From NCBI GenBank assembly GCA_013350335.1, contig CM023536.1, positions 44,276,314-44,340,313 on the forward strand: a stretch of DNA of 64,000 nucleotides, in the 5' to 3' direction. Shown one piece after another: positions 11,210 through 22,600 of this stretch (positions within the stretch are counted from its first letter, which is position 1; each line of letters begins with the position of its first letter). The notes under the pieces are model-generated. The model searched no databases, was not told the origin of the DNA, and saw only the letters and a program-made list of their open reading frames with translations. This stretch comes from Chimonanthus salicifolius. Its lineage: Eukaryota > Streptophyta > Magnoliopsida > Laurales > Calycanthaceae. A program made the translations under genes and the position numbers.

Positions 11210-13914
11210 TGTATTACTCCAAAAAAAGATATAGCTTTAGGACATGAGTTTGCCATATCACAAAGTACCAAGTTTAAATTATGAGAACCACATGGTGTGT
11301 AGAAAGCTTTAGGATTTTTATCTAATAGTCTTTTTTGTACACCTTATTGTTTTCTTTTCATATTTGATCCATTATCATACCATTGTTCTTTTACATCATT
11401 ATATCAAGTCCTAAATTTTTTATTGCATTTAAAAGTTCATTAAAAAGCCATGTTCCAGATGTATGATCTACTTTTAAAAATTCTAAAAAATATTCTTCAA
11501 TTTTTATTGGATCTATTGATACATTCACGCAGCGCAATATTAGAGTCATTTGTTCTTGGTGACTTGCATCCGGAGTTAATCAAGTATAATTGAATAATAT
11601 TTTGCCTCTTTAAATTTTTTAATAATTGTACTTTTAATTTCACATGCTAAAATATGTATTAATTCATTTTGTATATGATGTCCAAGATAATGATTACGGA
11701 TTTCACCATTTTTAATACGACTGAAGATGTTCTTGCATTGTTGGATCAAATTTTACAATCATTTCAATTAAACCTAGAAAATTTCCATTATTTTCTTCAT
11801 ATATCTTGCCATTATTTCCTACGAAATAGTATGTTATTTTTAGCAAGAGTTTCCACAACAATAATAATTCTTAAGAGTATTTTTTCCAATGTTCTTTCTT
11901 TTTGTTAATCTGTTGTATAATATTTTTATCGATTGTCTTATTTTTTAACAATCTTGATTATAAATCAATCCAACTTTTCATATTCATAATATGTTCATTT
12001 GTTAGTTTATGATTTTTAAGATTAAAATTAAGATTTTTCGAATCTCTAGTTCCATTTGTAACTAACACACTTGTACTCGATTTTGAATTAAAAACTTGCA
12101 ATAAAAACAAAATACCAAATCCATCTCTAATTTTGAATATACTAGCCATTTTCCACTTTTCTTTTCTCCATTTGATAATACTCTAGTATAATAGTTAGTA
12201 GAGAAATGCCTAGAGTTGTTATCCATAGGAAATTTTATATTTTTATCTCTAATTGGACCTCTTTCTACTAATAAATTTCTTATTTTTGTATTTATAGTTT
12301 CCCATCGTCCTGGCTCATAACTAATTGTAAAATAGAATCGGTTATTTCATTTTCTTTTTTATTTATTTTTCTTCTAAATTTTTTTGAGTATCATTATGAA
12401 TCTGTTCATTGTCATTTTTTTCTACCGTTAGTTCATCATGTTCTAAATTTATTAAATGAATTGGTTGTTCATTTGTTAAATCTTCATTCAAATTACTTGT
12501 TAAATTTTGTTTATTGCTACTAATAATTTTATCAAGAGTCCCTCTTTAAAATTGAACTAGTTTTTCTATTCTTTTTCTTTTTTGAAGTTTTTGAAATCCA
12601 AATTCGTATTTTCTTCTATACATATTTATGATTAAAACACAATTATAAATAAGACGAAAACCTTTAAGATTACAAATAACTAAAATGAACTAAATTGAAA
12701 GGTTAAAGAACAATAGAACCTGACACCGTGAAAATACGATAATTGATGAATGGTTGCAAGGTCCTTTATAGCTCTATTACTCTAACAATTTACCAAAGAT
12801 CTCTAAAAGTCACAACTTTATCTGCATTAAAAAACAAAGGAAAAAAAATAAAAGGTTTAGATTCAAATTGAATAAGGGTTTAGGATTCAATAATACATAA
12901 ATGTAGGTGGAGAATATCAAAGAAAAAAGTATCAAGTCCATAGAAGACTTAATTATTCAGTCCATAGAAGACTTGATTATCTAGTCATAAGTGTCCAGTT
13001 TCAGCCTTTCATCACATAGGTAGTTTCAGTATACAAGAATGATTTGAGGCACTTATAAAACCTACTTAAACCACATCTATTTCACATGATTGTGATGAAC
13101 AAATTCCACTGTCCACTGGTGCTGTAGTGGGGAAGATCAAATCATGCTTAATGCAGTAACCATTTTCTACACAAGACCAAGTAGAAAGCAAAACTAATCT
13201 GCTATATCTCTACTAATTTCAAGATACATCAATGAGACCTTTGTTTTAACATTGCTCTACAAGGTACTGATAACCATCAAAACCAGTGTTCTAACAAGGC
13301 AGAGATTATTTTCAAAGCTAATACGGAGAAATCAGAGGTAAGGTATTGGGGTTTCCTCTTTCAGATCTAGCTGCGACGCCACAAGTTTTTTTTTTTCAGA
13401 TCTGAAAACCCATCTTAGATCTGAGAAAAACTGAAATAAAAAATCAACCTAAATAGTTCTCAAACTGAATTATTTTTTGTCCTTTGGATGTAAAGGCAAA
13501 AAAGTAGAATTTTCAATTCAAGTTTTCCAAAATAATTTCCAGAATACTGTTAATCTATACCAACTGATTCAATTAATCCTCAATTTAATATGGAAATATG
13601 GAAATAGGAATACCTAGGTTCCAAGTAGAGGGGCAACCGGGCAGATCGACATTCGTCGAGAGAGAGAGAGCAGTGTCGTGAGAGTCGGGAGCGAGAGAAC
13701 AGAGAAGAGATAGAAGTGAGAGCAGATAGGGGATGCAAAAAAATTTTATCGGGTTTTGTACTGCACAACTTGGGTTTGTACTGCATCAGTACGTCAGAGC
13801 ACTAGTGGGCCCCCTAATTTGAGTGATTTTTTTTTCTGAGGCTTAACGTTAATAGGTTTTTAAGGGGGGGCCTAAGGCGACCGCCTCGGTCGATTTATGG
13901 TATGGACGACATTG
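11210..13914 (-). pseudogene. hAT transposase remnant, copy 2 (N-terminal half), with the element's right end
   Basis: 11210-12200 repeats copy 1 from 4866 to 5835 with frameshifts; a 63-residue open piece is at 11958-12149. It continues into 12200-12640, which copy 1 lacks. Read on the minus strand from about 12622 this gives a basic start (MYRRKYEFGFQKLQKRKRI) and an acidic linker with several stops, as in TTF/DUF4371 hAT transposases. 12660-13914 is non-coding leader and the right end. The C-terminal half, with the dimerisation domain, is absent. Copy 1 kept the C-terminus and copy 2 the N-terminus, so neither could make a full transposase. Confidence 0.75.
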
Positions 13915-13939
13915 CACCTCCCACTTCTTGAGGCGGGAG
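13915..13939 (-). mobile_element. SINE fragment (split copy, part 2)
   Basis: CACCTCCC (the hAT target duplication) followed by ACTTCTTGAGGCGGGAG, which is the stretch between the A and B boxes of the reversed SINE. It joins part 1 at 3626 and part 3 at 14279 once the two insertions are removed. Confidence 0.7.
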
Positions 13940-14270
13940 CAGGGGTGCAAAATTCGGCCACTATATCGGCCGATATCTCGGTCGATGAATTTCTCTTTCC
14001 TCTTTTTTTTTTAAATATCGGTATTTTTTATTTTTTTATTTTTTCTGAATTAAAAATAAATAAAGAAACCCAAAAGGAAGCTGTTTTTTTTTAAAAAAAA
14101 AATTGAAAATGAAAATATTGGCCGATATTGGTCCGATATTGGCTGAGATATTAACTCGAGTCCACCACCATTTTGATTTTTTTTTTTTCAAAAGACCGAT
14201 ATTATGAATATGGGCCGAGAAATACTATGTACGGTCGATACAATACGTATCGGCCAATATCTTGACCTTG
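13940..14270. mobile_element. 331-bp hAT-like MITE
   Basis: Inserted in the SINE. The flanks are GGCGGGAG and GGTGGGAG (8 bp, one mismatch). The ends are CAGGGGTGCAAAATTCGGCC and, reversed from the right, CAAGGTCAAGATATTGGCC, similar for the CA-GG and TCGGCC/TTGGCC parts. The interior is AT-rich with repeated CCGATAT words. No coding capacity. Confidence 0.62.
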
Positions 14271-14302
14271 GGTGGGAGATTAACCCGTTGAACTACGCCA
14301 TG
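14271..14302 (-). mobile_element. SINE head with A box (split copy, part 3)
   Basis: After the MITE the reversed SINE resumes with ATTAACCCGTTGAACTACGCC, whose complement contains the pol III A-box TAGTTCAACGGG. This completes the 5' end of the SINE begun at 3626. Confidence 0.65.
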
Positions 14303-16554
14303 TGAGATGTTTGTATAATTTTTCATCAATTTAAATTGACATTTTATCTGGTTGATTAGGAGTCCTACTGTATTATATCAATCATTTTTCTATTCCTAAT
14401 TGGTGTCATTTTCAGCATACACAAAATCTTATACAATTTTTATTTGAGCATAATTAAGTATAAATATAGGGCTGCAATGCAAATGCCCTGGATGAAAAGT
14501 TCAGATGTTCTGAACAAGGGTGAAAAATTCAACTGATACATATCGTGTATTACAAGTATAGTATTGGCTGCTAAGCTGATTTATTGGCTATATGATATTG
14601 GTAATTATCAGCTGATGCTTCATAGTATTGACCATTTTTATTTTTTAATTGTTTTTTCAAAAAAAAAAAAACCGTTTTGATCATTTTTTAAGTTAAATCT
14701 TGCATTCAGTATGATTTCAAGAAGGTTTAAAAGCAAGCTTTTTAAGTGAGAAATGTATTTGTCAAATCCAACTTTTTTCCTTAAAATTTGACATATTGAG
14801 TTATTTTTATTATTTTTTTGAATTTTTTGCTTTAAGATAATCTCAATTTTAGAGTTTTTTATAAAAATAATTTAACGAACTAATAGAATTCTTATAGAAT
14901 TGACTAGGGATGTCTTAATGTGATTGATATATTTCCTAAGGTGTTTTTTTTTTTTTAATTAATGAAAGTCCGGTTTCCAAAGACAATTCTTATTTTGGAG
15001 TTTCTTGTATTGCTGGAACTAAATGAAGAGCCATAATGTGATTGATGAAGTTTTGAGGGTGTGTGTGTGATTTTTTAATAATATAAATTTTCTATGAAAT
15101 TCAAATTTTTTACTATAAAAAAATTATGAATTGTAATATGAGATACATGTCCCTATGAGATACTAGAAATCATGAATTTCAAATTAAGTATTTCATCATA
15201 TTGGTTACTTATTTTATAAAATTTTTAAGCCTTTTCAAATTTGTAGGACATATTTATTCATTTCAAAATTGCAACTCTTATACGTTTAATACTCCACAGA
15301 CCAATTTTTAACAAAATATGCTCAAGTAGGTTTTCCACTTTTCCCTATTTCTGTTATATTTTCCTGTGTGTTCCCAGAAAATATTTCAAAAAGTAGGAGA
15401 GAGTGTATAACGACAATTTATCACTATAGAACACGCATATATCGTTCGATACGTATTGTCTGATTATTTGAACTGGTTCCTAATGAATTATGTTAGATAG
15501 TAGTCCTACCCGACAATCATAAAAATTACATGGATGAGTAAATAATTATAAGGACTAACATACAGTGAAAATTTGAGACCCATTGAATCATGTTAGCCCT
15601 TGATTTTTTAAAATAAAAATGAACTAATAGATAACTACTATGAACTATCATTGTTAATCCAACGGCATCAAATAAAAATTATAAATGGTTGGATCTAAAT
15701 TAATGAAAATAAAATATTTGGAGAACTAAATTCAATATTAAGTGGGTCCTACATATGTACCTTATGCTTTGTAGTTTTCCCCTTAAAAATGAAATTAAGA
15801 CAGTTTATGTAAGGTCATATTCAATTAATCATTTCAATTTCCCGTAATTGACTGATCGCCATTCATTTACTGCAGCATAGAAAGGTCTTAAGTGTGATTT
15901 AATCTAGGCATAGGGAGAGTACTATTCAGTTAGCTATATCAATGTTCAGCGACTTGGCTAGTTCTATTTCTTAAATCTAAAATATACAAACCAGCTAAAT
16001 AACTTATGCATGATGATAAGTATTGAGATTTTAGACTTCCTAATACAATTAAGAGAGTAATTAGAGGACTAAATTTACTTGATATGCTTCGTATATGATA
16101 TTTTTAGGTGTTTGAAAGATAAGCATTGATTTGTAGTATTAAATGATTGACCCACTTTTATCAAATGTGAAGAGCTTATTGCTAAGATCTTCAATTGATG
16201 GTTAGGAATCCTACTTCAGGAAGCGTGAGTCTTGAGTTCGATTTTCACTCAATTTCAAAAGGTCACTTCCTGTAAAGTTACCTGATATGTATGATTAAGG
16301 AGACTTGCACATGACCTAAAGGATTATGCAGGTACTTTAAGAGATTTAGACACCTTGATCATCTAAATAAAAAAATATTGAATTGCGTATCAAACCTAAG
16401 CAAAATAATTTCCATCTAATTATAGAATTCATTTTGTAATTTCTCTATAGTTTTTCAGCTTCACTAAATATTTTGCAAAGAAGTTATGTTTTAAAATCAA
16501 TGTTGGAAGCCATTTTTTGACGATCTTCATATTTTGCATTCGATCTAGAATATA
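14303..16554. other. AT-rich intergenic DNA, nothing recognised
   Basis: Low-complexity T-runs and no sustained ORF. A pol III-B-box-like phrase (CTTGAGTTCGATTTTCAC, about 16230) hints at another old tRNA-type SINE, but no A box or tail was convincing. Confidence 0.45.
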
Positions 16555-16650
16555 ATTTTTTTTTAAATTTACTATAAAAAATTATGGGAAACCAAACGTA
16601 AAACTCCACAGATGTTACTCACTACCTTAATCAGTTGAGCTACACCCATA
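16555..16650 (-). mobile_element. Diverged SINE copy with internal deletion
   Basis: Starts with oligo-T, then the SINE 3' body (AACGTAAAACTCCACAGATG). It jumps to GTTGAGCTACACCCAT, whose complement holds the A box TAGCTCAACTG. The B-box segment is missing. Confidence 0.55.
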
Positions 16651-16881
16651 CGATGAATTCTTTGAATAGATATTTTAATCTAAAAGTATAATACTTCAAT
16701 TTTTTATTGATCCAATTATAGAAATCATGCGTTTGAGATTCTTTAAAAATTATTATTTCATGTTATTTTTATATCTTAACAATGCCAACTTACATTCCTT
16801 TTGATGGGACAGACAGGATGTGAAGAGGAGGGGTCCCACTTATAGAAGGTCTACTTTGTTTTAATGAAGAATAGACGATCA

Positions 16882-19800
16882 TTAGCTAGTTTTGTGGGCA
16901 TCTTCAATTTCTTTCTTAAGAAACATAACGGTGTTGACGAACTTGGGGAAATTGAATGCCTCTGTATTAGTTCCGTCTTCAAAAGCTTCAGGCCACCGGC
17001 AATGATTTCTTATCTTTTGATACTCTTTCCAGCTTTCTTCTGCAAGTCTATTTTTTCCTTGTATTATATAAATAACTGTCTGTTGGCAAAATTTCATCAA
17101 AAGAAAAAAAAAATACAAGTTAGAAGTCATTTCTCGGTCATTTTAATTAGTCCTTCCGTAGCAAAATACCTGTCTTATATGTATTTTAGAATTGTCTCAA
17201 ATTACTTGTCTATTTATTTTCAGCTCCAAATCGTATTCTAATTTGATGAAAAGACGATTTTCTTTTATAATCTTTGACCTGTCTAAATAATAAAATGGCA
17301 ATGATCTTAAAATGAATGTTTTATAAAACAATCCTTAAGAAATATTTTTTTTTTGAAATGAACAAGTATTTTTTTTTTTTTTTTAATTTACATATAGGAA
17401 ATCGCAAGGACACCCAACGTAAAACCCCCACGGGTGAGCCCATTACCCCTAGGACATACCATAGGTTAGGCCATAGGAGATCGAACCCATAACCTCCCAC
17501 TTCTTAAGGCGAGAGGCAACCAATTAAACTATACTCATGTAAATTTCTTGTGACACAATACATCTCTTGTGACGGAGGGAGTAATATTTTTCTGTAATCC
17601 ATGGAAAAAGAAAAACTCAGCACCTTATTTGATGTGATCTATTCAACTATTCCCTTTGACATTCAAACAATTATATCGGCCGAATATGCATTTGGTCCAA
17701 AGGCCTGACCAATGTGCTGCATTGGATACCCTAATTACAAGTTGAAAACAATTTTGTGAAATTTTTGGAAAGAAACAAGAATAATGATCAAATATTGCGG
17801 CAGTTCCATATTACCGGCCATATCCATTTTCTATTTAATTTTTTTTCCATTTAAATAGGTAGTGGATGTGGACGGTAATATAGAATTGCCAGGCAATATA
17901 TGATCCTTTCTAGGAGTGAAATTTGGGTTGGGTTTTAACCTAACTCGTATGGAAATTCGGGTCGGATCAAGTTGAGAAATTTAAAGCAACCCGACTCGAC
18001 CCGAATGCACCAAGTTATAAAACACCACTCGAATTGAGTCAGGGTCAGAAATTCAGGTCGAGTCAAGTTGAGTAACTCGGGTCAGCAATTTGAGTCGAGT
18101 CGGATCGGATTCAATAATTTTTAACATAGGTTAAATTGGATTTATTGAAATCTGACCCAATTCAATCCGAGTTTAAGCCCTAATCCTCTTGCAAGATAAG
18201 TGTTTTTTTTCTCAAACAAGAATACAGTGACATACAGTTGACATGTAATGGTCCAGCTAGTTCTAAGTTTGGACCAATAATTTGAAATTTGAAATTTGAA
18301 CATGAAATCATGAAAATCCAATGCTACTATCAAATGTTTACTAGACAATTTATAAGTGTTATCAATCACCCATTATCATACGAATAATTCAAGAGTAAAT
18401 AGGCAATTGCAATGAATATTAGTAAGTTCATAGCTAAAATAATCAATTTATTTTTGAATTGATGCACATGACAATTGATGATGGACATAAAAAATTGTCT
18501 AATTCTATCATAAATCAAGATCTGAATTTGAATGCTGAATGCCCACTTTCGAACATTTATAAAAGGGTTATGTGTCTTACCATATAGAGAGGACGCCGGG
18601 CATCAGAGATGTCTTGCACTTTTAAACATTTTCTATTCAATGCTTTATCATATTCTCCCTGTGGGTGAAAAAGTAATCAAAACTCACAACTAATTAAACC
18701 ATAAAAAAAAAGTATTTGTTTCATTACATTTCTTCTTTCTTCTTCAGGTTTAACTTCTAGTTTAACTGTTTAAGTATTGATTTATGAGTGTGAATCTAGA
18801 TTTCTTTTTTTAACATTGTATCCCTATTTCATATTGAAGGTGAGACTAATCCCACAAACAATCGTAAAGAATTCAGATTCTGGTAAAGTGAATTGAAAAT
18901 ATTTCAAAGACTTCTGACTTGTCTCATTTACTGCGCTTGAGTTTGACTAAGCTCAGGCATTATTTTGGAAATTAAAACAAGGGCACGAGATTGAGCATAA
19001 CTTTTTTTTTTTTTTAATTTATGTATGGAAAACTGTGGAAATCCAACGTAAAACTCTCAGCGTGATATTCACTTTGCTTAGGGCACACTAGGTGAAATTT
19101 GAGTCGAGTTTTAACTCAAACCGCATATGTAGTGAGAGAAATCAAAGACTTGGGTTTTATATTTATAAATTTAAGGACGGGTCAGATTGGGAAGAAAATT
19201 CATGTGGAATTTAGATCGGACTGGGTTTAAAAATTTAAAACCAATCGGATTCGATCTAAATTGACTCAATCCGACTCGAGTTTCAAAAAATATAAAAAAC
19301 CTGCAACTAGCTTTTCTTTTCCCCTCAAATTTAAGCTAAAAATGGGTTGGGCTCACGTGACAAAATCACAATTGTTTAAGTTTTCAAAAGTTAACTAAAT
19401 TACCAATCAAATGACTTTATAGGAAATAAAAGAATATAACTTAATGATAAATTTAACATTTTACTTTAAATCATTTTGCTACCATAGAATTTCCTTCTAG
19501 CAGTTGTCTAAAAAGAGAGAGGGAGAGAGAGAAACCTTGTAGATGAACATTTCTACCAACAACATGTCAAGCTCGTAAGCGTCGTGGTAGCGACATTCCT
19601 TCTCTGCTTTTTGCAGTGCCTCACTCAGCAACTTCACCGCTGTATCTTCTTTTCCACTCATTTCCAGCTTTGCAATGGCACTCTACCAGCACGCAAATAT
19701 TAATTACCATTGATCTCATTGCTCTACTTAAATTCAGCTTCATTATTAGATGATTAATTCCGATCCAATTCAAATTAAAACATGAACCGGGCAGGAATTA

Positions 19801-20200
19801 CAACTCTAGATTGACTACTACAAGTATACTGTATGAAATGGTGTTGATAATATTGACGGCGAGGAGTATGTTGTGGGCTAACCTGCAAATGAGAGAAATG
19901 TAGTTGGTCCTTGGCTAGTAGCTCCTTTAGCTTTTTCTCAGCATCGACGAGAACCGATGGATCGACTCGAGCATGTTGGGCATCAAATATCCTCTGCATG
20001 GCCACCTTGCCTCCATGAAGGGCTCCGAAGGACTGGGACCTGTGGTAGTTCCCACTCCTCTTTCTCCAAAAACGAGTCTTACACACGTGTGCAATGTAAA
20101 AGCATGTGAAGATGACTGCTGACGCAGCGCCGATCCCTTCAAGGTGGTGCCTGGTCACCCCTTTGGCCTTGGAGGTGATCCAGTCAAGCATATTGGACAT
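16882..20200 (-). CDS. Unknown membrane-anchored, TPR-like helical protein (246 aa, four exons)
   Basis: Exons on the minus strand: 20200-19883 (106 aa), 19682-19536 (49 aa), 18658-18581 (26 aa), 17079-16882 (65 aa plus stop). All joins are phase 0, with donors CAG|GTTAGC, AAG|GTTTCT, ATG|GTAAGA and acceptors GGTAG, CCACAG, CAACAG. The ATG at 20200 is the first plausible start; the frame upstream opens only with GTG. Residues 22-40 (GIGAASAVIFTCFYIAHVC) form one hydrophobic segment followed by the basic KTRFWRKR. A charged amphipathic region follows: VDAEKKLKELLAKD, then SAIAKLEMSGKEDTAVKLL, YELDMLLVEMFIYKGEYDKAL and AEESWKEYQKI. The spacing of A, L, G and Y looks like degenerate tetratricopeptide helices. 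I infer an anchored adaptor or scaffold; no catalytic motif is visible. I do not recognise a named family. The introns host a Stowaway, a SINE and a hAT MITE. Confidence 0.75.
17150..17581. mobile_element. Stowaway MITE carrying a SINE, in intron 3 of the 246-aa gene
   Basis: The left end GTCCTTCCGTAGCAAAA and the right end, reversed, CTCCCTCCGTCACAAGA resemble the Stowaway terminus, with TA on both sides (17148-17149, 17582-17583). A reversed SINE at 17369-17538 accounts for its large size. Confidence 0.72.
17369..17538 (-). mobile_element. tRNA-derived SINE, nearly complete
   Basis: A T17 tract at the left (the A tail), then the SINE body. GATCGAACCC (about 17490) is the complement of a B box, and ACCAATTAAACTATAC (17519-17534) is the complement of a weak A box. 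It aligns along its length with the forward copy at 22272-22437. Confidence 0.75.
17911..18182. mobile_element. hAT MITE of the GGGTCGG-rich type
   Basis: Starts TAGGAGTGAAATTTGGGTTG and, reversed from the right, TAGGGCTTAAACTCGGATTG. The flanking 8-mers are ATCCTTTC and ATCCTCTT (two mismatches). The interior has repeated TCGGGTCGGA-like words. It lies in intron 3 of the 246-aa gene. The same terminal type is seen at 26769 and 27773. Confidence 0.6.
19002..19088 (-). mobile_element. SINE 3' fragment
   Basis: Oligo-T, then AACGTAAAACTCTCAGCGTGATATTCACT, the 3' half of the SINE. It is cut off at 19088, where a TAGG-starting, TCGAGT-rich segment begins. In intron 2 of the 246-aa gene. Confidence 0.55.
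19089..19287. repeat. Possible hAT MITE remnant, TCGAGT-rich
   Basis: Begins TAGGTGAAATTTGAGTCGAG and ends with the near-inverse CCGACTCGAGTTTC. It resembles the element at 17911-18182. No target duplication was found, so the borders are tentative. Confidence 0.4.
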
Positions 20201-20630
20201 TAGAAGCTCCACTTTCTTCTTATTAGGTGCTTCTTCTCCAATGTGGATAAAACTAGTTGATGGCCTAATGTATGTATGAAAAGAAATTAGAGGAAGTGAT
20301 TGAAATCTTTGGTTTTGTAACCCTTTTATAGCTGAAGGAAAGAGAAGGGATAAGAGTAGTTCAAAATAGTGGGTCTATCTTGGAAGGGAAAGGTGCTGAT
20401 TTCTTACTTGGCAGTGGAGTAGAAGGCTCCGTTTGGAGATGCTAAAGTGAAGTTATGGTATTTCCTTCAGCACAAGAATTAAGAAACTTGCAATGGGAAA
20501 CGAGGAGATGCCACACAATGAAAAGGGGGATCCTCTCATTTTTTACATTTTAACTTAAAAATAATAATAGGGATATCAGTCTCTTTTTAGCATCGCATAC
20601 CCTTCTATTATTTAGATAATAATATCTGAT
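20201..20630 (-). promoter_or_regulatory. Likely promoter and 5' UTR region of the 246-aa gene
   Basis: About 430 bp lie between the ATG at 20200 and the TRIM at 20631. A TATA-like TATAAAAGGG read on the minus strand (about 20322-20331) lies about 125 bp upstream of the ATG. Position is the main argument; no specific response element is claimed. Confidence 0.4.
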
Positions 20631-20937
20631 TGTTAGCATGTCCTACATCGTTTATGGGATTTTGGGATCTTAAGGTTTATAAATACATTGGCACTCTCTC
20701 TTTATAGTCATGTGTTTAACATAGTATCAAAGCAAAGTACCATAGGAATGGGTCGGGTTTGTATCTCCAGTCATACATAGAGGGGGAGAGCTCAGTGTCT
20801 CCAGTGGTGGATTAAAGGAGAGTGTTAGCATGTCCTACATCAACTTTGGGCTTTAGAATCTTGGAGTTTATAAATGCATGAACACTCTTTTTTTATAAGC
20901 CGATTTCTAAAGAAAAGTTCTACTCATTTGTTTAACA
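20631..20937 (+). mobile_element. TRIM retrotransposon upstream of the 246-aa gene
   Basis: LTR A is 20631-20721 (TGTTAGCATG to TTTAACA) and LTR B 20823-20937 (same start and end). A primer site TAGTATCAAAGC follows LTR A (20722-20733), and a purine tract GGTGGATTAAAGGAGAG precedes LTR B. The internal part shares ATGGGTCGGGTTTGTATCTCCAG with the TRIM in the DUF616 intron, so it is the same family. No clean target duplication was found. Confidence 0.75.
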
Positions 20938-21599
20938 GTAATATCTCTATCACTTTCCCTTACATATGCTAAGATGTATAAAGCAAGTAAATGCACATAG
21001 GAACAAACATTTACTTGGTTGAGCCTAGGGCCAAGAGTGGGCCTGGATCTATACCCAATAAATGCAGGACAATTTAGGAATGGGGAACATTTTTGGGCTA
21101 TGGTCCACGATGGGAATGGCCCATCAATTCCCCTCCAATATTTTTGTCTGCTTTTCTCTTTCTGGGGTTTCTTCATGTAATTGACTGGTTAGCTTTTACA
21201 GGTTTAAATGATGTACTGGACCTCTAAAGGGTAGTAGACTGGGCCTACTCTTTTCTTAGCAGGTTTTGTCTTGGTCATGCAAATCAATGTCCATTCGGTC
21301 TGGGCTATCTAAGGGGGCCCAATTAGAACCTCCTTAATATCCAGGATCGAGATATCAGAGTATAGGGTTTAGCCTAGAATTGATATAGTCAAATATTGTC
21401 ATATCGGTTGATACGTATCAAATCAACAATATCTCATCGATAAATGACCTTATCAACTTCATTTCTTTTTACAATCAATAAAAAACTAGAAAGTAAAGAA
21501 AATTAGCAAAAAATGGAACACCCAAGTTTTCATAATTTTGGTTTAAAATCTCATACATTTTCATTAAGTATTAGAATGTCGAAACAATAATTTCAATAT
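20938..21599. other. Intergenic, nothing recognised
   Basis: No ORF with domain-like content. About 21345-21450 has ATATCGG/GATATC words resembling those inside the MITE at 13940-14270, but no ends could be placed. Confidence 0.4.
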
Positions 21600-22600
21600 G
21601 GAAAAATATGCTAAAAATGTGAAAAAACTCTAAGTTATATAAACCAAACAAATATTGTCTGCATTGTGTAAAGTACAATACGCCATCTCCATTAAGCGCC
21701 CTAAACATTCAACATACTTTTACTCAATTTTTTTAATAAAAAAAAACAGAAAGGAAAATTAATAGAGAACATTAATAAAATAAATCATCCAAACTTACAT
21801 TAGCCCGCACATACCTCAAATGGCTAGATCTAAGCGCATGCAAGCCTTATCTTTTATTAATATTTAAAAAAAATATTTATTAATAAAATAAATCAGCCAA
21901 ACCTCCATTAGTCCCTACATACCTCAAATGGCTAGATCTAAGTGCATGCAAGCCTTATCTTTTATTAATATTTAAATTTTAAACAAATTCTTTTCCAAAA
22001 AAAATCTAATTTCATAAAATTCTTTTAAATAATAGAAAAATCAAACAAACATCATCCAAATTGTCTTAATTTTAGTATCACTTCTTCATTAAATTCCCTA
22101 GTCCTCTAGCACGATTTCATTCAAAATTTAAAAAAATGAAAACGAATATCTTCTTAGAGCAAAAACAATCCAAAAAATGAGGTGAAATATAGGTTTAAAA
22201 CTTTTTTTTTTTTTTAACTTTTCCAAGAGAATTAGTTTCTACATATGAAAGAGAAGATGGAAAAAGTACACTATATGGGTATAGCTCAACTGGTTGCCTC
22301 CCACCTCAAGAAGCGAGAGATTACGGGTTCGAGCACCTATGGCTTAACAGTGGTGTGCCCTAGGGGTAGTGAACTCATTCGTGGAGGTTTTACACTTGAC
22401 ATTCCGTGGTTTTCCACACATAAATTCAAAAAAAATAAGAAGAAATAGATACCCAAATTAAGTTTTATAAATGCCAGAGAGACAGTAAATGTGAAAAAAA
22501 TTCGAAGTTATGTAAACCTGACAAAGATTGTCTGCATTATGTAAATCACAATACGCCATCTCCATTAAGTGCCATAAATATTCAACATACTTTTATCAAA
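21600..22600. repeat. Direct duplication with an inner tandem repeat
   Basis: 21610-21740 is repeated at about 22490-22593 and continues after the copia element at 26660. Both copies contain ACAATACGCCATCTCCATTAAG and TTCAACATACTTTTA. Between them a roughly 110-bp segment with CTCAAATGGCTAGATCTAAG is duplicated head-to-tail (about 21774-21875 and 21886-21980). A SINE sits in the interval. Confidence 0.65.
22272..22437 (+). mobile_element. tRNA-derived SINE, forward copy
   Basis: The head is TATGGGTATAGCTCAACTGG with the A box (TAGCTCAACTGG). The B box GGGTTCGAGCACC lies about 50 bp on (22326-22338). The unrelated 3' body contains GGTGTGCCCTAGGGGTAG and TTCCACACATAAATTC, then an A-rich tail. 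Not a functional tRNA gene: there is no acceptor-stem pairing and the body continues past the tRNA-like part. Confidence 0.82.

Larger units (their letters stand above)
3627..13914 (-). mobile_element. Composite hAT transposon with 8-bp target duplication
   Basis: The ends are CAAGGTCGTC on the left and, reversed from the right, CAATGTCGTC. They are flanked by identical 8-bp sequences CACCTCCC at 3619-3626 and 13915-13922, the hAT hallmark. Inside are a transposase copy with its own right end at 11209 (GTCTAGACGACACTG) and, directly after it, a second copy lacking the left part and ending at 13914. Subterminal GAGGCCTAAGGC-type motifs occur at 3651-3660, about 11141-11185 and about 13871-13880, as in plant hATs of the TTF/DUF4371 class. 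A 4-kb solo LTR interrupts copy 1. Both transposase copies are broken, so the element is not autonomous. Confidence 0.8.

Noticed and set aside
16864..17241. 125-codon plus-strand ORF
   Set aside because: Antisense to exon 4 of the 246-aa gene and running into a Stowaway MITE.
22272..22345. tRNA gene
   Set aside because: A and B boxes are present, but no cloverleaf stem pairing was seen and an unrelated SINE body plus A-rich tail follows.
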